Positions 54,298 to 62,553 of a stretch of DNA of 64,000 nucleotides are shown in pieces. The position numbers and the translations under genes were made by a program. Position 1 is the first letter of the stretch. Every line of letters starts with the position of its first letter. The notes beneath the pieces were generated by a model. That model was not told the origin of the DNA, did no database searches, and saw only the letters and a list, made by a program, of their open reading frames with translations. This stretch comes from Sunxiuqinia indica (GTDB lineage: Bacteria > Bacteroidota > Bacteroidia > Bacteroidales > Prolixibacteraceae), in NCBI RefSeq assembly GCF_009847015.1, contig NZ_WVEM01000019.1, forward strand, positions 1 through 64,000. The letters are read 5' to 3'.

Positions 54298-56430
54298 CTA
54301 CTTCTTACTTTTAAATTCCGCTTGCATATATTGTTTATACAACCTGGAGATCGATTGAGGTTCTCCGATAATAGTCAATATGTCATTCTTATTTAGCAAG
54401 GTATTTCCATGGGGTGCAAACGAGAGCCCATCTCGTTCAACCAGTGCAACAAGAACATTTTCCGGGAAAACTACGTCCTTTAAATACCTACCAATCAATT
54501 CTGATTGAACTGTGTTTCTCAATAATTGAACTGTGATGTAACGTTCATTGTGCAACAAGTATTCCTTGATACTCCGATCATTATCTTTATTCAAGAGTTC
54601 TTTCACAAAATCTTCGCGTTCTACAATGTCGATTAACCGAGCTAACATGCGCAATTGAAGTCTGGGTTCACCTTCAGGATTGGCAAGGAAGAAAAATATT
54701 TTGATATTATCTTCTGATTGAATTCCTGATTTTGCCACTGGTTTAGGTATGCCTTTTTCGAAGAGTATTACATGAAGCAACGGCTTTTTTATCCGGCTGT
54801 TTTTTGCATGTAAGATTGCAACTTCAGGTTTAATCAATGAGGAGTCAAAGGCTGATAGCGCATGGAAGTCATCAATAAGCTCCTTTTTAGAAACAACGAG
54901 TTGAAAAGAAAGCCAGCCAGCCACCTGAACAACCAGTTCTTCAAAAGTCATGTTCTCCTGCTTAATTTTAGTAATCTTGGAGTTAATGATTAATTCATCA
55001 AAAGGATCTCCCTGTCTTAATCCTTTTTCTTTTAATATTGTCATAAATTCATTTTCAAGCTCGACATGTTGGTGCTGTCCTAAAAGTGCGAACCAGTGAT
55101 AAATCGCTCCCTCACGCTTTACATTTTTCTTGGCATAATAATAAAACCACATTGAAGCCAATAAAATAATAACAAAACTGAACAGAATAGCTCCCCATCC
55201 CATAAATACAATTAAAACCAGAGAGATAAGCATACCTGCAATTTGCATCCAGGGATACAGCGGAGAATTGAATCCCGGATCATAGGAACTTATTTTACTA
55301 CTTCGAAAAACTATCACTGCAAAATTTATAAGTAAAAAGATAATGAGGTTGAATGTGCTGGCTAGTTTAGCAATTCCTTCTTCTGATAAAACAAGAATGA
55401 AGATGACAATTAATGCGGTGGTCATTACGATAGAAACCACGGGAGTTCCTTTCTTTCCAACTTTCGAAAATAAGGCAGGAAACAACTTGTCTCTTCCCAT
55501 TGCAAATGGATAACGAGAAGAAGACAGTAAGCCTGCATTACCGGTGGAAGCAAAAGCAGCCATAGCTGCACCGATCATCAGATAGGTTCCCAAATCTCCT
55601 GGTAACCATGTAAATAATACTTTTACAGCACTTGCTGCAGGTGCCAAATCAACTGCGAACTCATCGGGATGGATCAACGAAACCATGATAAAGACTCCGA
55701 GAAAGTATATGAGCGAAGTAACGATCAGTGATAAAGCCATGCCCAGTGGGATATTCTTTTCCGGATTTTTGATTTCTTCAGCGACACTTGCAATTTTTGT
55801 TAATCCTAGATAAGAAACAAAAACAAAGCCAGCCGCTGTAATCAGTCCTTCAAAACCATTGGTGAAAAAAGGATTAAAATGAGTGTTGATCGAAGGTTTA
55901 TCCACGCCAACAGTGAAAAATATTCGATAAAGACCGTCAAAAACGAAAGTTCCTAAAACAACCAACAAAAAGACAACTAAAAAGCTCTGCATTCGCGAGG
56001 TTTTTTTAGCACCAATTAGATTCAATGCCATAAAGAAAAAAGTAGCTGCCACCGCAATCGTTTTAACAGGGACATCCCAAAAAATAGCGGCGTAAGCACC
56101 TATTCCAACAATCGCAAAAGCTGTTTTAAAAACCAAGGCGAAATAGGTACCTAAACCTCCAATGGTACCCATTAATGGACCTAAACTCCGATCAAGGAAA
56201 AAATAAGCTCCTCCTGACCGGGGAAGCGCTGTTGAAATTTCAGCAATACTAAACATCGCCGGAAGAATTAGTAATCCGGCAAACAGGTAAGCGACAAAAA
56301 CAGATGGTCCGGTATACTGAGACGCTAACCCCGGCAACAAAAAAAATCCTGAGCTAAACATTGCTCCTGTGCTAATTGAAAACACATCAAATAATCCAAG
56401 CTCCTTTTTTAGTTTTTCAGTTTTTTTCAT
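54298..56430 (-). CDS. APC-family transporter fused to EIIA-like and TrkA-C domains
   Basis: 710 residues. Residues 1-440 are a twelve-helix APC amino-acid permease (GLFDVFSISTGAMFSSGFFLLPGLA; GGAYFFLDRSLGP; SSSRYPFAMGRD). Residues about 480-640 resemble a PTS EIIA/nitrogen-regulatory domain (VAGWLSFQLVVSKKELIDDF; FFFLANPEGEPRLQLRMLARL). Residues about 645-705 form a TrkA-C domain (LIGRYLKDVVFPENVLVALVERD; NDILTIIGEPQSI). The combination suggests transport gated by a bound nucleotide or ion; the substrate is unknown. No phospho-accepting histidine was confirmed in the EIIA-like part. Confidence 0.82.
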   Translation of the reverse strand: MKKTEKLKKELGLFDVFSISTGAMFSSGFFLLPGLASQYTGPSVFVAYLFAGLLILPAMFSIAEISTALPRSGGAYFFLDRSLGPLMGTIGGLGTYFALVFKTAFAIVGIGAYAAIFWDVPVKTIAVAATFFFMALNLIGAKKTSRMQSFLVVFLLVVLGTFVFDGLYRIFFTVGVDKPSINTHFNPFFTNGFEGLITAAGFVFVSYLGLTKIASVAEEIKNPEKNIPLGMALSLIVTSLIYFLGVFIMVSLIHPDEFAVDLAPAASAVKVLFTWLPGDLGTYLMIGAAMAAFASTGNAGLLSSSRYPFAMGRDKLFPALFSKVGKKGTPVVSIVMTTALIVIFILVLSEEGIAKLASTFNLIIFLLINFAVIVFRSSKISSYDPGFNSPLYPWMQIAGMLISLVLIVFMGWGAILFSFVIILLASMWFYYYAKKNVKREGAIYHWFALLGQHQHVELENEFMTILKEKGLRQGDPFDELIINSKITKIKQENMTFEELVVQVAGWLSFQLVVSKKELIDDFHALSAFDSSLIKPEVAILHAKNSRIKKPLLHVILFEKGIPKPVAKSGIQSEDNIKIFFFLANPEGEPRLQLRMLARLIDIVEREDFVKELLNKDNDRSIKEYLLHNERYITVQLLRNTVQSELIGRYLKDVVFPENVLVALVERDGLSFAPHGNTLLNKNDILTIIGEPQSISRLYKQYMQAEFKSKK

Positions 56431-56719
56431 AGTTCACCGTTGAAAAATTGAATTAGACAAGAAAATCGAACTGATTAGAACACGACTGTCTTTCATACCC
56501 AAATAAATTAGATCACTAAAATACAACTATCATGAATAACAGATAGGAGAATAAAAGTATTGAAGCTGATCTCAAAAAATCAATCAGAAAAAGAATGTTG
56601 ACAAACCAATGTCAATATAATGGAATCGCTATTTAACTATAGATGAGACACCTTTGCTCAACATGAAAATTGAAACGGCACAATGATGTGTTATTGTTAA
56701 AATTGTAAATATTTCTAAA

Positions 56720-57814
56720 TTATCCCTTCGGATATCTGGGCTGATATTTTTGGGCTACAACTTCTTCCCGAGCTACTCTCAGGGCATTTTTTGCCAATGC
56801 TTCTAATTCATCTTCACCTGGATAAACGAATACCTCGGCAATGAATTGTACTTTTTTGCGAATGTAATCTGTTAAATAATTATTGTAAGCAACACCACCG
56901 GTTAGCAAAATGGCATCCACAACGCCGTCAAAAACAACAGCCATTTGTCCAATTGATTTTGCTATTTGGTAGGCCATAGCGTCCTGAATCAACTTTGCCT
57001 GCGCATCTCCCCGACCAGCAAGCTCCTCAACTTCTTTCGCATTGTTGGTTTTTAAATAAGCGACATAGCCACCTTCTCCAACCACCATGCGACGAACTTC
57101 GTCCTTAGTCATGTTACTATCGAAACACCAGTCGATTACCTGGCCGGTTGGTAATCCCCCACTTCTCTCCGGGCTAAACGGGCCATCTCCATCCAAGCCG
57201 TTATTAACGTCCACAACGCGTCCTTTTTGGTGTGCTCCAACGGAAATACCTCCTCCCAGATGAGCAACAATCAGGTTCATATCTTCATATATTTCACCTT
57301 GTTTTTTAGCATGAAAACGAGCTGTTGCTTTCTGATTCAGCGCATGAAAGATTGATCTCTTCTCGAAATTTGGATGACCTGTAATTCGAGCAATATCGCT
57401 TATTTCATCAGTAACCACCGGATCGGCAATAAAAGCCTGAGCTCCGGGTATTTGGTTGGCTATGTAATCAGCAATCAAAGGCCCCAGGTTGCTGGCGTGC
57501 TGGCCGTAAACTCCCTGGCTGGCATGCAATAGCATTTCGTTGTTTACCAAATAAACGCCTGATTCCAGAGGATAGGTCAAACCACCTCGACCAATAATAT
57601 ATTTGATGCGATCCACCTCAAAACCTTCTTCCACCAGAGAATCAATAATCATCCCCTTACGATAATCAAATTGTTGCAATATGTTTGTGTAACGAGACAA
57701 GTCATCGATCGAATGACGTAATGTCTTATTCAACTTGCATTCTTCGTTAAAATACACAGCAAACTTAGTTGATGTCGACCCCGGATTAATGGCTAATATT
57801 CGGTATTCATCCAT
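56720..57814 (-). CDS. buk: Butyrate kinase
   Basis: 364 residues. ILAINPGSTSTKFAVYFNEE at the N-terminus, GRGGLTYPLESGVY, VAHLGGGISVGAHQKGRVVDVNN and VDAILLTGGVAYNNYLTDYI are signatures of the butyrate kinase branch of the acetokinase superfamily. It makes ATP from butyryl-phosphate (or branched-chain acyl-phosphates) and is paired with ptb 4 bases upstream. Confidence 0.95.
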   Translation of the reverse strand: MDEYRILAINPGSTSTKFAVYFNEECKLNKTLRHSIDDLSRYTNILQQFDYRKGMIIDSLVEEGFEVDRIKYIIGRGGLTYPLESGVYLVNNEMLLHASQGVYGQHASNLGPLIADYIANQIPGAQAFIADPVVTDEISDIARITGHPNFEKRSIFHALNQKATARFHAKKQGEIYEDMNLIVAHLGGGISVGAHQKGRVVDVNNGLDGDGPFSPERSGGLPTGQVIDWCFDSNMTKDEVRRMVVGEGGYVAYLKTNNAKEVEELAGRGDAQAKLIQDAMAYQIAKSIGQMAVVFDGVVDAILLTGGVAYNNYLTDYIRKKVQFIAEVFVYPGEDELEALAKNALRVAREEVVAQKYQPRYPKG

Positions 57815-57818
57815 AGTT

Positions 57819-58727
57819 CTAATTACTCAATAATACAGCTAACACAATCGAGTTTAACTTTGTTTGCGTGTCATCTCCCCGCGATGATAAAACAATGGGA
57901 ACTTTTGCACCGAAAACCACGGCGGCCTGGTTGGCATGACAAAGCTTAGTGTTGGTTTTATAAAAAACATTTCCTGAATCGATGTTCGGGAAAAGCAAAC
58001 AGTCCGCATCTCCGGCACAAAGGGAAGTGATTTTTTTAATTTTTGCCGATTCTGAATCCAAAGCTACGTCAAGTGCCATGGGACCATCAACTATACCTCC
58101 GTAAAAAAAGCCACTCTCTCCTCTAATTTTCAATTTAGCAGCGTCTGCACACGATGGAATTGACTCAATCACTTGCTCTGTCGGTGCAATTATAGCCACT
58201 TTCGGTTCATCTATTCCCAGTTTCTGACCAACTTCAATTAGATACCTGATCATCACTTCTTTTTGTTTCAGACTGGGAAATGGAATAATCGCCACATCAC
58301 TAGCCAAAAGCAGTTTATGATAATTGGGATTTTCTAACAAAGTGATGTGTGTTATTAGATCTCCCGAATTAACCAGCCCCAGCTCCTTATTCAAAATCGC
58401 CCGCATATATTTATCGGTATTTATCAACCCCTTCATCAAAATATCTGCTTTCCCTTTTCGTACCATTTCAACAGCTTTCCGCACTGCATCCTCATCATCT
58501 GGAGCATCAATAATTTGCAACTCGCCGATGACGATATCCAGTCTTTTGCAGGCATCCTCTATTCGCTCACGATCTCCCGTTAGTGCAATTCTGACAATAC
58601 CCAGCTGATGAGCTTTCCAGGCAGATTCAATGCTGTGTTCATCAATCCCATTAGCAACGACAATCGTTTTAATCGATTTCTTATTTTTAGCTAATTGATA
58701 CAGATCTGATAAATGTTTTACACTCAT
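57819..58727 (-). CDS. ptb: Phosphate butyryltransferase (Pta/Ptb family)
   Basis: 302 residues. It converts butyryl-CoA to butyryl-phosphate. Features are ADILMKGLINTDKYMRAILN, the C-terminal VLSSRGDDTQTKLNSIVLAVL, and the size typical of ptb rather than pta (the true pta is a separate gene nearby). It lies 4 bases before buk. The adjacent upstream gene, ackA, ends in its own terminator, so ptb-buk probably has its own promoter. Confidence 0.9.
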   Translation of the reverse strand: MSVKHLSDLYQLAKNKKSIKTIVVANGIDEHSIESAWKAHQLGIVRIALTGDRERIEDACKRLDIVIGELQIIDAPDDEDAVRKAVEMVRKGKADILMKGLINTDKYMRAILNKELGLVNSGDLITHITLLENPNYHKLLLASDVAIIPFPSLKQKEVMIRYLIEVGQKLGIDEPKVAIIAPTEQVIESIPSCADAAKLKIRGESGFFYGGIVDGPMALDVALDSESAKIKKITSLCAGDADCLLFPNIDSGNVFYKTNTKLCHANQAAVVFGAKVPIVLSSRGDDTQTKLNSIVLAVLLSN

Positions 58728-58813
58728 AACAGTACTTTATGGACTTGAAAATTACGATAAAAATGATTGAAAATACAGAACAAAAGTCAATCTAAAAAAT
58801 ATTATAAAACCCC

Positions 58814-58853
58814 ATAAAACAAAAACATCCGACACATAAATGCATCGGATGTT
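58814..58853 (-). terminator. Rho-independent terminator of ackA
   Basis: A 9-bp stem AACATCCGA (58824-58832) with TCGGATGTT (58845-58853), then a T-rich run on the minus strand (58814-58823). It ends the ackA transcript 60 bases after the stop and before the ptb-buk pair. Confidence 0.75.
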
Positions 58854-58911
58854 AATTGTAAAATATATTGTACTTTGAAGTTTCAGATTTCGGTAATATC
58901 AAATGTAAAAC

Positions 58912-60120
58912 TTACACTTTGGCATGGCTCAATACTTTTTTCTCAGTATCAAGGGCAATCATTAATTCTTCATTGGTTGGAACAACGATAACCGTAACCG
59001 GAGAATCATCAGTACTGATAACCCCCTCACCGCGGAATCCGTTATTTTTCTCTGGATCAATCTTGATTCCCAAGGCTTCCAAATCCCCGGCAACTCCTTT
59101 ACGTGTGGTATCCGCGTTCTCCCCAATTCCACCAGTAAAAATCAACACATCTAATCCGCCCATACCAGCCATGTATGAACCGATATATTTTTTAACACGG
59201 TAATCGTAAATTTCTAAAGCGATTCTGGCTCGTTCGTTCCCTTCTTCGGCAGCTTCTTCAATTTCTCTCATATCAGAAGATACTCCTGATAATCCAAGCA
59301 TGCCACTGTGCTTATTAAACAGCGTATTGGCCGATTTCAATCCAAGTTCTTCCTTTTCCATGATGTAAGTTGCGACACCAATATCCAAATCACCGGAACG
59401 GGTTCCCATAATTAATCCTTCAAGAGGTGTAAACCCCATGGAGGTGTCGTATGACTTGCCGTCTTTAATGGCGGCAACAGAAGCTCCATTACCCAAGTGA
59501 CAAGAAATAATCTTCTGACTTTCGTAATCACGTCCCAGAAGATCACATGCACGTTTTGTAACATAGCGATGGCTGGTTCCGTGAAAACCATAACGGCGAA
59601 TGCTATATTTTTCGTACAGCACATGCGGAATACCGTACATGTATGATTTAGGCTCCATGGTTTGGTGAAAAGCAGTATCGAAAACACCAACCTGGGGAAT
59701 CCCGGGAATTAGCTCTTCCATAGCCTCTATACCTTTTAAGTTTGGCGGATTATGCAAAGGCGCTAAATCAGTACATTTCACAAGGGCATCGATAACTTCA
59801 TTAGTTATCAATTCACTGTCATGGAAATACTCACCACCATGAACAACACGATGTCCAACAGCATCAATTTCTTCCAGACTTTCCAAACAACCATACTTTT
59901 GGCTGGTCAAAATTCCCAGAATGTATTCGATACCACTTTTGTGATCCAGAATTTCCCCTTCAAACATTATTTTACGTCCGTCAGCATGATTGTGCTTCAA
60001 AAATGAACCTTTCATGCCTATTTTTTCTACTCCTCCTTTTGCAATAACCGATTGGTCATCCATACTGAAGAGCTGATATTTTATTGAACTGCTACCGCAG
60101 TTTAAAACCAGAATTTTCAT
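58912..60120 (-). CDS. ackA: Acetate kinase
   Basis: 402 residues, normal length. ILVLNCGSSSIKYQLFSM at the N-terminus, VGHRVVHGGEYF, GFHGTSHRYV, ISCHLGNGASVAAI and the C-terminal VLIFTGGIGENAD are diagnostic. Makes ATP from acetyl-phosphate. It follows the 3-hydroxyacyl-CoA dehydrogenase by a 132-base gap, so it may have its own promoter. Confidence 0.97.
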   Translation of the reverse strand: MKILVLNCGSSSIKYQLFSMDDQSVIAKGGVEKIGMKGSFLKHNHADGRKIMFEGEILDHKSGIEYILGILTSQKYGCLESLEEIDAVGHRVVHGGEYFHDSELITNEVIDALVKCTDLAPLHNPPNLKGIEAMEELIPGIPQVGVFDTAFHQTMEPKSYMYGIPHVLYEKYSIRRYGFHGTSHRYVTKRACDLLGRDYESQKIISCHLGNGASVAAIKDGKSYDTSMGFTPLEGLIMGTRSGDLDIGVATYIMEKEELGLKSANTLFNKHSGMLGLSGVSSDMREIEEAAEEGNERARIALEIYDYRVKKYIGSYMAGMGGLDVLIFTGGIGENADTTRKGVAGDLEALGIKIDPEKNNGFRGEGVISTDDSPVTVIVVPTNEELMIALDTEKKVLSHAKV

Positions 60121-60252
60121 GTGTATATTTTTTCAATTTAACGAGGTGCAATTTTCGTATTAAGCTGTTCTCTTTTTTTTGATTTAGGAGACCAACGCAT
60201 GAAGCTCCCTAATAATCGTTCTCCTGTTTGATCAAAGTTTTGAGATTGATTA

Positions 60253-61224
60253 TTAACAATTATTGGCTGAACCTTTAATCCGATTACCATCCTCATCATA
60301 CTCATAAAATCCTTTTCCTGAAGCTATACCCAACTGTTTGGCCCGAACAAGGCGTTTAATGTAAGGAGATGGTTTGTAATGAACATCGCCAAATTCACTG
60401 TAGATATTTTCCATCCAGCGAACAATTTTATCCAATCCCATTTTATCAGCTACTTCAAAAGGCCCTAATCTCATTCCAAGACCTATTTTCATTGTTGCAT
60501 CAATGTCTTCCATATTCGCAACACCTTCCAACAAGATTTCACAAGCTTCGTTTAACAAGACAACAAAGAGACGAACACTGACCAATCCAGCTGATTCTTC
60601 GACAGGTACAATTTTACGATTGATAAGTTTAACAAACTTGCAAACTTTATCATATGCATCTTCTGATGTATAAAGCCCTTTTACAACCTCCATGATACGG
60701 GCTTCGCGAGACGAAACCAGAAAGTGCAGACTTACACAACGGTCTTTGTGTTTCATTTCAGAAGAAAGCTCGGTTATAACGATAGTCGTTGAGTTTGTAC
60801 CGATAATACAATCACGATGCACGACTTTTTCAATCTTCTTGAAAATCTTTTTACGCTCTTTGATTTTTCCACCGCGGTCAACAGCACGAATGGCTTCAAC
60901 CACGAAATCGCATCCTGCAAGATCTTTATAATCTAACGATCCTTTGATCCTTGCCAGGATTGCTCTTTTTTCACCTTCGGTTAATCCCCAATGCTCGATA
61001 CGATTGTCAAGGATTTTACCGATATTTTTGTATGCTTCCCGTACCTTTTCTTCGCTGACTTCGATGAAGACAACTTCAATACCGTAGAAACTCGCTACAC
61101 GGGCAATATTCTGTCCGACAAGTCCACATCCAACAATACCAATTTTAGAAAACAGCGACTTTGATACCTTTTTCTTTATTAAACCAAATTCTTCAATTGG
61201 TTCATGTATTAATTCACTAGCCAT
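60253..61224 (-). CDS. 3-hydroxyacyl-CoA dehydrogenase (3-hydroxybutyryl-CoA type)
   Basis: 323 residues. NAD-binding GIVGCGLVGQNIARVAS near residue 30, FVVEAIRAVDRGGKIKERKKI, IGTNSTTIVITELSS and the C-terminal EVADKMGLDKIVRWMENIY. It has a 30-residue N-terminal extension ahead of the GxGxxG. Reduces acetoacetyl-CoA to 3-hydroxybutyryl-CoA, which suits a butyrate route alongside ptb-buk, though thiolase and crotonase genes are not here. It lies 17 bases after pta. Confidence 0.9.
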   Translation of the reverse strand: MASELIHEPIEEFGLIKKKVSKSLFSKIGIVGCGLVGQNIARVASFYGIEVVFIEVSEEKVREAYKNIGKILDNRIEHWGLTEGEKRAILARIKGSLDYKDLAGCDFVVEAIRAVDRGGKIKERKKIFKKIEKVVHRDCIIGTNSTTIVITELSSEMKHKDRCVSLHFLVSSREARIMEVVKGLYTSEDAYDKVCKFVKLINRKIVPVEESAGLVSVRLFVVLLNEACEILLEGVANMEDIDATMKIGLGMRLGPFEVADKMGLDKIVRWMENIYSEFGDVHYKPSPYIKRLVRAKQLGIASGKGFYEYDEDGNRIKGSANNC

Positions 61225-61241
61225 TTTAACTTTTACTAAAT

Positions 61242-62246
61242 TTATTTGAACATTGCAGCAGCCTGGTTAGAGGTAATTGCCACCATATTTACGATATCGC
61301 TCACCGAACAACCTCTCGACAGATCATTAATCGGAGCTGCCATTCCCTGTAATACAGGACCAATAGCTTCTGCTTGCGACAAACGTTGTACTAATTTATA
61401 ACCAATATTTGCTGCTTCAAGTCCTGGGAAAACCAATACGTTTGCACGACCAGCAACTTCACTGTCCGGAGCTTTTAACTTGGCAACCTCTGGTATAAGC
61501 GCTGCGTCCAACTGCAATTCACCATCGATTTTTAACTCGCCATCTAGCTCCTTAGCTATTCTTGTGGCATTTACCACCTTGTCAACACGTTCGTGCTTCG
61601 CACTTCCTTTAGTCGAGAAGCTCAGCATGGCCACCCGAGGTTCCATGCCAACAAGAGCTTTTGCGGTACCAGCAGTGGTCACCGCAATTTCGGCTAACTG
61701 TCGTTCATCAGGATCGGGCATTACTGCGCAATCGGCAAAAACTAAAATTCCATCATGCCCAAAATGAGGATCGTTTACAAACATCAGGAAAGCACCGGAA
61801 ACAACACTCACTCCCGGCAATGTTTTTACAAACTGGAAAGCCGGACGGAGGACGTCACCTGTTGCATTTATTGCACCGGCTATTTCTCCATCTGCATCAC
61901 CACTTTTAATCATCAACGGAGCAAACACCAACGGGTCGTTCAACATTTCCAATGCTTGTTCCTTAGTCAATCCTTTTGATTTTCTGATTTCAACCATCAA
62001 GTCAGCATAGGCTGACCGACGTTCGTCAGTCTTCGGATCAATCAGTACAGCACCTTTAATATTGACTCCCAGGTCTTCGGCTGCCTGCATAATCTCTCCC
62101 GGATTTCCCAATAAAGTAATCCGGGCAATATTTTCATTTAAGATGATTTCTGTGGCTCTCAGAGTCCGGGGTTCTAATCCTTCTGGAAGAACAATACGCT
62201 TTTGATAACTTTGGGCGTTCTTAATAACACGTTCAAGTAGTTTCAT
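61242..62246 (-). CDS. pta: Phosphate acetyltransferase
   Basis: 334 residues of the short Pta form without a P-loop domain. Motifs are RIVLPEGLEPRTLRATEIIL, GDADGEIAGAINATGDVLRPA, MLSFSTKGSAKHERVDKV and LVFPGLEAANIGYKLVQRL. Converts acetyl-CoA to acetyl-phosphate for ackA. It is first in the run pta-hydroxyacyl-CoA dehydrogenase. Confidence 0.95.
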   Translation of the reverse strand: MKLLERVIKNAQSYQKRIVLPEGLEPRTLRATEIILNENIARITLLGNPGEIMQAAEDLGVNIKGAVLIDPKTDERRSAYADLMVEIRKSKGLTKEQALEMLNDPLVFAPLMIKSGDADGEIAGAINATGDVLRPAFQFVKTLPGVSVVSGAFLMFVNDPHFGHDGILVFADCAVMPDPDERQLAEIAVTTAGTAKALVGMEPRVAMLSFSTKGSAKHERVDKVVNATRIAKELDGELKIDGELQLDAALIPEVAKLKAPDSEVAGRANVLVFPGLEAANIGYKLVQRLSQAEAIGPVLQGMAAPINDLSRGCSVSDIVNMVAITSNQAAAMFK

Positions 62247-62553
62247 CTGAAAGTTTAAGATTTTTAACTTTTGAGTAAAATATTCAAATACAAAAGTAAG
62301 GAAAATTACCAGTTGATATCCCCAATGTGTGCTAATTATTTGTTAACCCCTCCAATAATTAAGGACTTATAGCTATTTAGATGAAAAACAACAACAATTT
62401 GAGCAATCGATTGCATTGATCTATCTAGCTTTACGCATGTAGACATATGCTATGTTAATTTTTTCTGAAAATTAATTGAGAATTAATCGAATCTGAATAT
62501 TCTTTCAGCTCAAATAAATTGATAATTTTGTTCGTCGCACCAAGAATTCTTCT
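62247..62553. other. Divergent promoter region between pta and the FAD oxidase
   Basis: A 307-base AT-rich gap with no ORF. It holds a minus-strand -7-like TACTTTTG (62298-62291) for pta and a plus-strand TAATTTTG (62523-62530) 23 bases before the oxidase ATG. Neither has a good -33 box at 19-base spacing. Confidence 0.5.
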
